63,237 nucleotides of DNA from assembly GCF_014201465.1 (NCBI RefSeq), contig NZ_JACHEP010000018.1, positions 1-63,237 of the forward strand. Reading direction: 5' to 3'. The DNA is from Anoxybacteroides tepidamans. GTDB lineage: Bacteria > Bacillota > Bacilli > Bacillales > Anoxybacillaceae. The position numbers and the translations under genes were made by a program. Shown here piece by piece: positions 37,754-46,642 of this stretch. The notes below the pieces were generated by a model. It was not told where the DNA came from. It searched no databases and worked only from the letters and a program-made list of their open reading frames with translations. Position 1 is the first letter of the stretch. Every line of letters starts with the position of its first letter.

Positions 37754-38701
37754 TTATGCGAGAATTTCCTCAATTTTTGCGATTACATCACTGGAAAGCT
37801 GAACATCTATCGCTTTCGCATTTTCCTCCACCTGCTCTGGTTTACTTGCCCCAATTAATGCGCTGGCAACATTCGGTTGACGTAAAACCCAAGCTAAAGC
37901 TAATTGTGAAAGCTTAATACCTAACTCATTAGCCACTTTTTGTAATTGCTCAACCTTGATTAAAACTTCATCCTTTAATAGCTCATTCATAAACATATTC
38001 GATTTTGGATCTGTTGCCCGGCTTCCCACCGGTAATTTTTCGCCCCGTTTATATTTTCCTGTTAAAACTCCTTGTGCTAATGGAGAAAAAACAATTTGGC
38101 TGATTCCATTTTGTTCGCAAACCGGAATGACTTCTTTTTCAATATAACGATTCAACATATTATAGACAGGCTGGTTTACAACAATGCGATCGAGCAAATA
38201 TTTATCTGCCGTGCCGAGAGCTTCTTGAATTTGTTGAGCCGTCCATTCGCTAACACCAACATACAAAACTTTCCCTTGCCGAATGAGATCATCAATCGTT
38301 CGCAACGTTTCATCGACTGGTGTTTCTTTGTCATACCGGTGACAGTAGTAAATGTCTACATATTCTAAGTTCAAACGTTTTAAGCTTGCATGAAGCTGTT
38401 CGAACACATGCTTTCTTGAAAGACCGCGATCGTTCGGACCTTCTCCCATCGGCCAAAATACTTTTGTTGCAATAACATAAGATTCTCTTGGATATTTTCG
38501 TAATGCTTCCCCAACAATCTTTTCTGCCTCTCCTCTTGCGTATACGTTTGCCGTATCAAACGAGTTAATTCCTAACTCATATGCTTTATCGATTGTCTTA
38601 ATAGCCGTTTCTTTTTCCGTAGAGTTTCCATATGTAAGCCAGCTTCCTAAACTAATTTCACTTACTTTTAACCCTGTTCGTCCAAGTTTGCGATACTTCA
38701 T
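37754..38701 (-). CDS. Aldo/keto reductase, potassium-channel beta-subunit-like group
   Basis: The protein has 315 residues from MKYRKLGRTGLKVSEISLGS. The catalytic tetrad region is seen in GINSFDTANVYARGEAE, VIATKVFWPMG and YVDIYYCHRYD (catalytic Asp, Tyr, Lys and His positions). NADPH-binding residues are in the C-terminal LIGASKPEQVEENAKAI. It resembles YccK/KvBeta-type oxidoreductases with unknown physiological substrates. AAGGAGGAG sets the start at 38701. It stands alone. Confidence 0.88.
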   Translation of the reverse strand: MKYRKLGRTGLKVSEISLGSWLTYGNSTEKETAIKTIDKAYELGINSFDTANVYARGEAEKIVGEALRKYPRESYVIATKVFWPMGEGPNDRGLSRKHVFEQLHASLKRLNLEYVDIYYCHRYDKETPVDETLRTIDDLIRQGKVLYVGVSEWTAQQIQEALGTADKYLLDRIVVNQPVYNMLNRYIEKEVIPVCEQNGISQIVFSPLAQGVLTGKYKRGEKLPVGSRATDPKSNMFMNELLKDEVLIKVEQLQKVANELGIKLSQLALAWVLRQPNVASALIGASKPEQVEENAKAIDVQLSSDVIAKIEEILA

Positions 38702-39026
38702 TGGATAACTCCTCCTTTGTTTTAAATACAGATGATTTTTCAACATATGTAAACCATTTTTAATCAGCTCAAGCGGTTTACTCTATGTCGGCTTTCCAAT
38801 CTAAATTTATTATAGTAACCCATGTTTCGCAACCAATCATAATCAACAAAATTCTACAACTCCTGCAACCCATTCGACAGCATTCATTTAAAGATTTAAA
38901 TGTGTTTCATCTTAATAATTAGACATACTATCCTGAAAACAAAATTTGGCAAAAAACAACCCCCACCTAGCCTTTGGAATATAATTTCCAAAGTAAGTAT
39001 TAAAGTTTATATATGGTTTAATTCCC

Positions 39027-39125
39027 TTACGCACCCACTTTTTCTACCTTCACTTCATACCCTAACCCCTCTAATTTCTTCACCGTTTGACGCACGATCT
39101 TCGCTTCTCGTTGACGCTCCAGTAG
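39027..39125 (-). pseudogene. Possible C-terminal transposase remnant
   Basis: Thirty-three codons ending in TAA (39029-39027) read LLERQREAKIVRQTVKKLEG and then LGYEVKVEKVGA. This looks like the end of a transposase or helical protein, with no start. It lies next to cloverleaf copy B. The family is not identified. The rest of 38750-39020 shows nothing recognisable. Confidence 0.3.
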
Positions 39126-39154
39126 TCTGCCCCTAATTCTTATACGGTTAAGCG

Positions 39155-39412
39155 ACTATATAAATACAACTGCGAGATTTAACTTATGGTTGACGAAAAA
39201 GTAGACTCCCTATTTTTTTCGACTGTCAGAAGCAAGTCTGTGACTTGCCTTCGTCACGCCTTCGCGTGACAGAGGACCGAACAACCAATCGCTTCACAGA
39301 CAAATGTATTTGTCTGGAAGCGTTGTTGTTCGGTCACCCGACAGTCGAAAAACACCGATTACTCCATAAAAGACGAAAACGTTAAAGCTTCAAATTGCAT
39401 CTATATATTCGT
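39155..39412 (-). repeat. Cloverleaf repeat family, copy B (inverted relative to A)
   Basis: This is a near full-length inverted copy of 25042-25293. It keeps the outer stem, GCAAGTC/GACTTGC, GTCACGC/GCGTGAC and the long CCGAACAAC/GTTGTTCGG hairpin. The central loop changes from ATGCAT to ATGTAT, so one arm base differs and pairing is weakened only slightly. Confidence 0.8.
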
Positions 39413-39768
39413 ACTGTTAGCTGATTTCATTACAAATTCCTTTCAAATTCCAATATTTTCACTTAGAATAGAAGATAGGCGGATAAAACGTAAAATTCTT
39501 TTGTAAACGTCACATCAATATTTTCACTGAGATATAGAAAATACGTATGCTCTCCTCGAACATTTTGGCTCTTCACCAAAAGTTGTGCTTGATTATAAAA
39601 GCAGATTTGATACTTGTTTATACATAATTGTAAATGAAAGTTAAATAAACAATAAGCGGTATCGCTCGCTTCACAACATCACTTGTTTGTCAAGTACATT
39701 TCGTGGTGATAAACCAATATTTTGGAACTTGGGTATTTTCAGGAAGCATAGAAAGGAAGCTTTAGAAA
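39413..39768. other. Upstream region of the AbrB-family gene
   Basis: About 355 bp are AT-rich with no gene. ACTTG-TTTGT-CAAGT near 39684 is a small dyad that could be an operator. AGGAAGC precedes the next start. Confidence 0.35.
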
Positions 39769-40815
39769 ATGTTACTGACGAATGGAAAACTTTCATTAAC
39801 TAAAATACTCGAGACCTACGTCATTGCAGGATTGAGCGGACTTTTGTTTTATGTTTTAAGCCTTCCTATTCCTTGGATGCTTGGGCCGATTACGGGGATG
39901 CTGTTGTGGAAGACGGGAACGAAACGGACGTTAGCGACGACGACAGTCCTTACAAATGTAGGGCTTATCATTTTAGGGATTTATTTCGGACAATCGTTTA
40001 CAAAAGAAACGTTTATCACTGTCGGACCATATATCGTCCCGTTTTTCACACTTACGATTGTCATTATTAGTATCAATGTGCTAAACAGCATCTTCGTCAC
40101 AAGATTTATCGGGATCGACCGCGTGACGAGCGTGTTTGCCTCAATCCCCGGCGGATTATCCGAAATGGTTGCGGCAAGCGAATCGTTAAAAGCGAATACA
40201 GCGCTTGTTACGATTTTTCAAACGATTCGTCTTCTTACCGTTGTGTTCATTGTACCGTTTGTTGTCGTTCATTTATTTGACGGTCATTCTTCACGAAATA
40301 ATTTGTTCCATCTCCGCGCTCATGAGTCAAACGGCCACTATCTTTGGTTTGCGGTTAGTATCGCTGCTGGCTGGCTGCTTCGAAACACTGTTCCTGCCGC
40401 CTTTGTCATCGGACCTTTAGCAGCGACAGCAGTTATGAATGTCATCGGCATACCATTGCCGACAATTCCGGTTTGGCTATTGATTTTTGCGCAAATTAGC
40501 GTTGGAATGAGCATGGGCAATCGCATAACTATCGAAGATTTGAAACTTGGCGGGAAATTTGGCTGGATCTACTTCTTACTGACATTGGTGCTAATTACCG
40601 TTTCGTTCAGCTGCGGTTACCTGTTTGCGAAAATGACCCATCTTTCATTGTCAACCGCGATTTTAAGCATGGCGCCGGGCGGACTTGTCGAAATGGTATT
40701 GACAGCCGAATCGGTAGGCGGTGACCCGGCGATTGTCAGCTCGCTGCAATTCATCCGTCTTCTTTTTATTATTCTCGTTGTACCAAACGTATTAAAATGG
40801 TTTTTTCAAAATTAA
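39769..40815 (+). CDS. AbrB-family (ammonia monooxygenase-like) membrane protein
   Basis: The protein has 348 residues with about ten transmembrane helices arranged as an internal duplication. PIPWMLGPITGMLLW in the first half corresponds to VPAAFVIGPLAATAVM in the second. SIPGGLSEMVAASE and MAPGGLVEMVLTAE repeat likewise. It belongs to the AbrB transporter family (unrelated to the transition-state regulator AbrB). The substrate is unknown. An alcohol dehydrogenase gene follows by 23 bp in an apparent operon, which suggests uptake or export of an organic acid or alcohol-related compound. Confidence 0.78.
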   Translation: MLLTNGKLSLTKILETYVIAGLSGLLFYVLSLPIPWMLGPITGMLLWKTGTKRTLATTTVLTNVGLIILGIYFGQSFTKETFITVGPYIVPFFTLTIVIISINVLNSIFVTRFIGIDRVTSVFASIPGGLSEMVAASESLKANTALVTIFQTIRLLTVVFIVPFVVVHLFDGHSSRNNLFHLRAHESNGHYLWFAVSIAAGWLLRNTVPAAFVIGPLAATAVMNVIGIPLPTIPVWLLIFAQISVGMSMGNRITIEDLKLGGKFGWIYFLLTLVLITVSFSCGYLFAKMTHLSLSTAILSMAPGGLVEMVLTAESVGGDPAIVSSLQFIRLLFIILVVPNVLKWFFQN

Positions 40816-40838
40816 ATATTGCTTAGGAGGAATACATA

Positions 40839-41999
40839 ATGAAGAGTTTTCAATATTACTGCGCGACACGCATTGAAATGGGAATCGGGAAATCAAAGCA
40901 GCTGCCGGAATTGTTGGAATCACTGCAAATCGGAAAATCCATTTTACTTGTCAGTGACCCAGGAGTCGTTCAGGCGGGTTTGGTTGAGCCGATCCAAGCG
41001 AAATTGGAGGCTGCTGGCTACCGCGCAACATTATTCAGCGAGTTGTCACAAAATCCGCGCGACACGGAATGCTTGGCAGGTGCGAAGCGCTTTAACGAAC
41101 AGAACGCGGATGCCGTTGTCGCCATCGGCGGCGGAAGCGCCATGGATACCGGAAAAGCGATTGCTCTTATTGGACCGAATGGCGGGACACCGATCGAGTA
41201 TGCCGAAGGAAAGCGGCGGTATGAGAACGTTGCTCCAATCATTTGTATCCCCACAACAGCGGGAACAGGCTCTGAAGTCACCCGTTCATCCGTCATTACG
41301 GAAGCTTCCACCCACCGGAAATTGACGTTGAAAGATGTTGCGTTGCGTCCGATACTGGCTGTTCTTGATCCGGAGCTTACGTTCACCGTGCCGAAATCAG
41401 TGACGGCTGCGACTGGGGTTGATGCGTTAGTTCACGCAATCGAAGGCTATACGTGCAAAGTGACGAACCCAATATCGCAAGCAATGGGAGCAAGGGCAAT
41501 GGAAATCATTGTATCAGCCCTTCCTGAAGCATATCGGGATGGCCGAAACGTAGAAGCTCGATACGACATGCTGCAAGGTAGTTTGCTTGCAGGGTTATGT
41601 TTCGGGTCTGCTGACGTAGCGGCTGTCCATTGTTTAGCGGAAGCACTAGGTGGGCTTTACGATACACCACATGGTGTCGCGAACGCTGTCTTTTTGCCGT
41701 TTGTGTTGAAATTTAATGCGGAAGAGAACAAGGCGATGCACGCCAAATTGGCGCGGTATATGAAGTTTGCGACAGAATCAGATTCAGATGAAGAAGCAGT
41801 CGAAAAATTGATTGAAGGCATTGAAGCATTTACTCATAATTTGGATATTCCAAAGCTAAAAGACTTACCTGGTGTTCGTAAAGAAGACTTCGGAAAAATT
41901 GTGGAATTGGCAATGCAAAACCGCTCTACTCCAAGCAACGTCCGAACGGTGACGGCCGAAGATTATCTTAATATTCTAGAAGAAGCGTACAATGCTTGA
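40839..41999 (+). CDS. Iron-containing alcohol dehydrogenase
   Basis: This is a group III alcohol dehydrogenase of 386 residues. NAD binding is seen in AIGGGSAMDTGKAIAL and PTTAGTGSEVTRSSVI. Metal ligands lie in VDALVHAIEGYT and the histidines of AAVHCLAEALGGLYDTPHGVANA. The ribosome site is TTAGGAGG. The substrate could be an alcohol, lactaldehyde or similar; it is not decidable here. It is cotranscribed with the AbrB-family gene. Confidence 0.9.
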   Translation: MKSFQYYCATRIEMGIGKSKQLPELLESLQIGKSILLVSDPGVVQAGLVEPIQAKLEAAGYRATLFSELSQNPRDTECLAGAKRFNEQNADAVVAIGGGSAMDTGKAIALIGPNGGTPIEYAEGKRRYENVAPIICIPTTAGTGSEVTRSSVITEASTHRKLTLKDVALRPILAVLDPELTFTVPKSVTAATGVDALVHAIEGYTCKVTNPISQAMGARAMEIIVSALPEAYRDGRNVEARYDMLQGSLLAGLCFGSADVAAVHCLAEALGGLYDTPHGVANAVFLPFVLKFNAEENKAMHAKLARYMKFATESDSDEEAVEKLIEGIEAFTHNLDIPKLKDLPGVRKEDFGKIVELAMQNRSTPSNVRTVTAEDYLNILEEAYNA

Positions 42000-42150
42000 A
42001 TCGTATAAGCACTTAAAAAAAGCGCAGCGGATCCCAATCGCTGATGCATAATGGCGGATAGCTTAAAACATTCAACAGAAGAGTATTTTCATCCTTCCGA
42101 TGGCGCCGAATTTTTTCGGCATCGGGGTCTATATAAGTTTACGGACGGAT

Positions 42151-42346
42151 GTTGATGGTGTGGAAACGAATACTATTCTTTGTGATTTTGTAATATTAAA
42201 GAAACAAGTGTAGCGAATGAACAGTTTGTTGCTCGTCTGAAGGATTCCGGAATATTAGCAATTCCAGTCGGATCATTCGTTTCGTAACCCATCAGGAAGT
42301 GACCATTCGTATGGTACAAACGGTGGTACAACAGATCAGACAATGA
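42151..42346 (+). pseudogene. L-threonine aldolase C-terminal remnant
   Basis: Broken frames encode DGVETNTILCDF, then VANEQFVARLKDSGILAIPV and, after another frame shift, RMVQTVVQQIRQ before TGA 42344-42346. These match the order of C-terminal segments of low-specificity threonine aldolases. At least two frame changes are needed. An intrinsic terminator still follows. The N-terminal two-thirds are absent. Confidence 0.6.
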
Positions 42347-42366
42347 ATCAGCTAAAAACATGGTGA

Positions 42367-42400
42367 AACAGGAAGTCAATTGGCGACTTCCTGTTTTTTT
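42367..42400 (+). terminator. Intrinsic terminator
   Basis: AACAGGAAGTC and GACTTCCTGTT form an 11-bp stem followed by eight T on the plus strand. It presumably ended the threonine aldolase gene and may now end the alcohol dehydrogenase transcript. Confidence 0.8.
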
Positions 42401-42462
42401 TGCAAAATAACAAGACATACATAAAAGTAGGCGCTTTGGGATCGCTCTGACAGACATCGAGT

Positions 42463-44838
42463 CTATGATGAATATGTCTTAACGTTATTTTTACCATTCC
42501 TCTTCGCCTCGTATAACGCAACATCCGCATGTTTCATCAGTTCACTAGGCGTTGTTCCATCTGTAGGATAAAAGGCAATTCCGATACTAGCAGTCGTATG
42601 AAAAACGTGTTCCCCAATATACCATGGATTTTGGAGAGAGGTCAAGATTCGTTCAGCTATTTGTATAGCCTCCTCCTCTTTGATTTCAGAAAGAAGAATG
42701 GTAAATTCATCTCCACCTTGTCGTGCAAGCGTATCATTTTCTCTAAGAAAGCCTTGCACCCTTTGAGAGAATTGCTTGAGAAGTTCATCCCCTACATCAT
42801 GACCAAATGTATCATTAATGTATTTGAATTTATCCATATCCATATACATGACGGCAAGTTTTCGTTTATATCGCTCTGCTTCTTTTAGGGCTTGTTTCAA
42901 TCTTTCTCGAAAGAAACTGCGATTAGGTATTCCAGTCAATGTATCATGATAAGCCATATATCTTAGTTTTTCTTCAAACAATTTTCTCTCCGTAATTTCT
43001 CTGGCTACAACTTGGAAATGGATAACATTCCCAATCTCATCCAAAACAGGCGTCCCCTTTGCTTCCACCCATACATAATTTCCTTTCACATGTTTGTAAC
43101 GAAACTCAACAATCTGAGTTTCCTTTGCCCGAACTATATTCATAAATTGCTTTTGAACATGCGAAATGTCATCAGGATGAACCAAATCAAAGGCAAGTTT
43201 TCCTTCATAAAATTCGGGCGGGTAACCTAATACGAATTCATGGGATGGGGAAGCGTACCTTACTACTCCATTAAGATCTAATATCCCTACAAGGTCGGTC
43301 ATATTTTCCGCAATCAAACGATAGCGCTCTTCACTTTCCTTTAACTCTCTTTCAAAACGTTTTTCCTTGGTTATATCTCTAAACATGATCAACGTGGCGG
43401 GACTGCCATTATAAATCATCAACACTCCACCGACCTCCACATCAATGATTGTCCCATCTCGTTGGATGAATTGCATTTCGGTAAAGAGAAACTCTTCCCC
43501 TATTTCCGCCTCCGCAACTCTTTGTTTGACCAATTCATGATAATTAGGATGAATATAGGAGAAAATCGATTGACCAATTAGATTTTCCTCTTTCATACTT
43601 TTCAAAGCGGCTCGATTAGCATAGAGAATTTTTCCTTTCTGCTGAACAACAATTCCCATTGGCGACAACTCGACTACCTTTCGATAACGCTCTTCACTTT
43701 CTTCTAATGCCTTTTCTGCTTTTCTAACATCAGATAGGTCTAAAGCGATGCAGTATACACCTACAATTTCGTTATTCACGATGATGGGAACATTTGTTAC
43801 CATCAAAGGAATCATTCGTCCTTCTTTATTGTAAATGAAACATTCATATCGCTGAGTCTCTCCCTGAACAGCTTTCTTAAAACTTTCTTTCATGACTTCT
43901 AAATACTCTGGGACAATAAGCGGTACAAGAGACGTTCCACGAAGTTCATCAACAGAATATCCTGTAACCTGCTCAAACGATGGATTTCCATCGATAAAAC
44001 ATTCATTCAAATCTATGGAATAAATCATGTTGATATTGTATTCAAACAACGATTTATAACGTTCTTCGCTTTCTTTCAGAGATCTTTCCAATCGTTTTTG
44101 TCCTGAAATATCCCTAGTAATTCCAGATATTGCAATAATGTTTCCTTTGGAATCCCGAATAGGCGAAAGTGTTAAACTAACATCGATAGGCGTGCCGTCC
44201 TTTTTGATACAAATCGATTCAAATCCAGTAATATTTTCACCTAATTTCGCCTTTTCCACTAAAGATTGAGCCTCAGCTAACTGATATTCGGGGATGATCG
44301 GCAATAACTTTCCAATTACTTCCTCTCTTTTCCATCCGTACATTTCTTCAAAAGCAGGATTTACATCTAGAACATTCCCTTCCAAATCCAAAATGTCAAT
44401 AGCATCACCAGTGGAATTGAAAAGAGCTTTAACCCTTTGTTCCATCTCGCTTAAAAATGCTTTCATCTTCTGTAGCTCTGTTACATCTTTTATAACACAG
44501 CAGACACCTACTACTTCAACACCTATAATCAAGGGAATAAACTTGACTCGAATATGTAAAATACTCCCGCTTTTATGAAATGCATCCGTCTCAAACTCTG
44601 ATGAAATTCCCTGTAATACCTCATCAAAATATCGGTTTATTTTTTCTAATTCTGGAAACATCATCTTTTTGTATGAACATCCTTGAACCTCCTCTTTTAA
44701 ATAGCCAAACATAATCGTTACGGCTTGGTTCACTTCAATGACCTTTCCATCTATGGAAAGAATAAAAATCGCATCAGGATTATATTCAATAATAGATCTG
44801 TAGATTTCAAAGAATGATTCTCTCGATAACAGATTCAT
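42463..44838 (-). CDS. Diguanylate cyclase with five PAS domains
   Basis: The protein has 791 residues from MNLLSRESFFEIYRSI. Five PAS sensor repeats are visible, beginning near IEYNPDAIFILS, FNSTGDAIDILD, FEYNINMIYSID, VELSPMGIVVQQ and AENMTDLVGILD. A C-terminal GGDEF domain follows with DTLTGIPNRSFF and RQGGDEFTILLS. The RxxD inhibitory site is REND, five residues before GGDEF. There is no EAL domain and no transmembrane helix, so it is a cytosolic sensor-cyclase. The start at 44838 is set by AAGGAGG with 8-nt spacing. A 49-codon extension would lie inside the riboswitch and is rejected. Confidence 0.92.
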   Translation of the reverse strand: MNLLSRESFFEIYRSIIEYNPDAIFILSIDGKVIEVNQAVTIMFGYLKEEVQGCSYKKMMFPELEKINRYFDEVLQGISSEFETDAFHKSGSILHIRVKFIPLIIGVEVVGVCCVIKDVTELQKMKAFLSEMEQRVKALFNSTGDAIDILDLEGNVLDVNPAFEEMYGWKREEVIGKLLPIIPEYQLAEAQSLVEKAKLGENITGFESICIKKDGTPIDVSLTLSPIRDSKGNIIAISGITRDISGQKRLERSLKESEERYKSLFEYNINMIYSIDLNECFIDGNPSFEQVTGYSVDELRGTSLVPLIVPEYLEVMKESFKKAVQGETQRYECFIYNKEGRMIPLMVTNVPIIVNNEIVGVYCIALDLSDVRKAEKALEESEERYRKVVELSPMGIVVQQKGKILYANRAALKSMKEENLIGQSIFSYIHPNYHELVKQRVAEAEIGEEFLFTEMQFIQRDGTIIDVEVGGVLMIYNGSPATLIMFRDITKEKRFERELKESEERYRLIAENMTDLVGILDLNGVVRYASPSHEFVLGYPPEFYEGKLAFDLVHPDDISHVQKQFMNIVRAKETQIVEFRYKHVKGNYVWVEAKGTPVLDEIGNVIHFQVVAREITERKLFEEKLRYMAYHDTLTGIPNRSFFRERLKQALKEAERYKRKLAVMYMDMDKFKYINDTFGHDVGDELLKQFSQRVQGFLRENDTLARQGGDEFTILLSEIKEEEAIQIAERILTSLQNPWYIGEHVFHTTASIGIAFYPTDGTTPSELMKHADVALYEAKRNGKNNVKTYSS

Positions 44839-44846
44839 TTGTAGTT

Positions 44847-44932
44847 CCTCCTTCGGCAACCCAGCCGTCATAGCATTTGCCTTAGACCTGTGGCTTTGCG
44901 TCCCCGACTTTCGTACAGGTTTGCCTTTATCT
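44847..44932 (-). ncRNA. c-di-GMP-I (GEMM-I) riboswitch 2
   Basis: On the minus strand it has the same conserved core as riboswitch 1: AAAGGCAAACCTG, a CGAAAG loop, GACGCAAAGCC, GGTCTAAGGC and ATGACGGCTGGGTTGCCGA. The gene's Shine-Dalgarno AAGGAGG overlaps the 3' edge of P1, so ligand binding would alter ribosome access. The upstream side joins decayed IS sequence within about 10 bp, so the native promoter may be lost. Confidence 0.9.
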
Positions 44933-44937
44933 GGATT

Positions 44938-46109
44938 AAACTTTAAAATCGCTGTTGGACTCGAACATGCTGTACACATAAGCAAGCTGTACCAAGACCC
45001 AATACCGTTTTACCGCCCGACGCCCGCGAACGCGGTACCCATCGAGCTTCAGCTGGTCTTTCGCTTGCCGAAAAAAACCATTCGATTGACCAATGTGTGG
45101 TATAGTAGCACAAGATGTCTTCATCGCTCAATTCCCGTCGGTGCTCAAGACGCAATGAAGATGTTCAGTTGTCATCGGCTGATCAGCTTTCCAAGCGAGT
45201 AGCACCACGGCATGATCGAGACCGTTGAGCGCACCTTCATAGCGATAACGCTCTTCGCCCACCGTGATGAGGTAGTGTCTTTCGGTTCGATGGAGCGGGC
45301 AAGCGCCTTCGCCTGAACCGCTATACCTTTTGGATAAAGAAGCCGATTGGTCTTGAGCATCGCGATCACGTGGAATCCCTTTTTCAGACAGGCTTCCATA
45401 AGCGTTTGCGATGGATACAAAGAGTCCATCAGCACATAAACAAACGGGACGGTGCACATCCAAAGAAGAAAGCATCTCGATCGTGAGTTCCTCCTAGCTG
45501 CCTTGTCGTAAAGGCGAAACGCGAAGGGAAGCGCTTGGGTCATCGTATGAACCATGAGCCAGACGAGAGAATGTCCCTAAATGGACTTTTTATCTGTGTG
45601 GGAATAATGCCAATCACACCCTTGAATGGCGTGCGTTGTCCGTGACGAAGGCTTTGTTTTGCGGCAAATCGTATCATCGATCGAAACAAAAATGGGTTGA
45701 TTCCCTTGTTTGACGATCCGTTCGATACGACGAAGCATTTACTGCTGGAGCTTGTGAAGTAACATGTCTTCATCTCAAGAGCTTGTCGTGAAAAAATCGC
45801 TGAGTGTCGTACGATGATTCGGATGGAAGCTCCAATGGTGAAGATCGGTCAATGTTCCAGAAAAGCCTTTCGTGATCATCGCATCAACGATATGAACGAG
45901 ATGCTTCTTGACAGGTTTCGAGAAATAAAGCGCCAATCCCAACATCGTGAAAAACTTGTGGGTTCCTTGATGATGTGCTAATTGATCCATGAGACATGAA
46001 CCTCCTTGTGAATGGTTTGGTGACACATCTATTCTAATCAAGGAATCGGATTCATGTCTCCTTTTTTGTTCGATTTTAAATTTATGTTAGTGGATTTGCT
46101 CATCTACAG
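44938..46109 (-). mobile_element. Decayed DDE-transposase IS (IS4/IS701-like), truncated at its 3' end
   Basis: Transposase fragments occur in several frames on the minus strand: MDQLAHHQGTHKFFTMLGLA, then a DDE core with FVSIDDT-like and LYPSQTLMEACLKKGFHVIA, and a C-terminal THWSIEWFF with QAKDQLKLDGYRVRG. Several frameshifts and stops inactivate it. The 5' terminal repeat is at 46094-46109. No matching repeat is found at the other end, where the sequence passes directly into riboswitch 2. The family name is tentative. Confidence 0.7.
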
Positions 46110-46466
46110 TAAATAAGTAATTGTACAAATGGGGCTTACAAAGACAACTTTTATTTTTTTTTGCCTTATATCACTAACATTGTATAAACTTCGCAACCTA
46201 AATGTCAATCCTTTTTACATCCGGAGCTTTTTGCGATATTGATTTTTCCAAAGAGAAACGAACAAAAAACAACCCACTCATCGGTATTCGAGTTTTTTAT
46301 CATTTTTCCCTTTAAAAGGGATCTTCACCGAAAATGGTGCTTGACTTTTTAATAAAATGCTCTACTTACAGTTAAAAGGAAATTGCTTATTTATGCATAA
46401 TATTTATTCGGTAAAACCGATTACTTGTCAAGCACACGTTGTAGTGACGGACCTTAAAAATAGAAA
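46110..46466. other. Intergenic gap between the IS and the pxp operon terminator
   Basis: AT-rich sequence with small dyads (for example ACTC/GAGT near 46277-46295 and CCCTTT/AAAGGG near 46310). No gene was recognised. Confidence 0.4.
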
Positions 46467-46504
46467 GAGAGCCAAGTGATTTTTTTGGAATATCACAGGC
46501 TCTC
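46467..46504 (-). terminator. Bidirectional terminator after the pxp operon
   Basis: GAGAGCC-AAGTGAT pairs with ATCAC-A-GGCTCTC. T-rich tracts follow on both strands (TTTTTC on plus, TTTCTATTTTT on minus). Confidence 0.7.
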
Positions 46505-46583
46505 TTTTTCTGTGAAAAGAAACGATCCATGAGCGTTGTTTTCATGTTTGGGTGGAGAGTAAAAATTACTCATGGATGTTTTA
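46499..46583 (-). repeat. Hairpin repeat R2, copy 3 (inverted)
   Basis: Shared words with the copies at 29337 and 32444 are TTTTTCTGTGAAAA, CGATCCATGAG, TTTTCATG and the GGGTGGAGAGT block. It overlaps the end of the operon terminator, as copy 1 also adjoins a terminator. Confidence 0.6.
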
Positions 46584-46642
46584 TCCTACCAATCTTCGCC
46601 ATACTCTAAAGTGTCACAGGTACTGTTCGACAATTGCTTAGC

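Noticed and set aside
25042-39412. CRISPR array
   Set aside because: The repeats are few, far apart and folded; there are no regular spacers and no cas genes.
39600-39720. Similarity between 39640-39715 and 46390-46455 (CACTTG-CAAG words)
   Set aside because: The match is short and patchy. It was not strong enough to call a repeat.
44839-44985. N-terminal extension of the five-PAS cyclase to 44985
   Set aside because: These codons fall inside the c-di-GMP riboswitch and IS debris. AAGGAGG with 8-nt spacing marks ATG 44838.
44943-45773. Overlapping short frames as separate genes
   Set aside because: They are frame-shifted pieces of one transposase.
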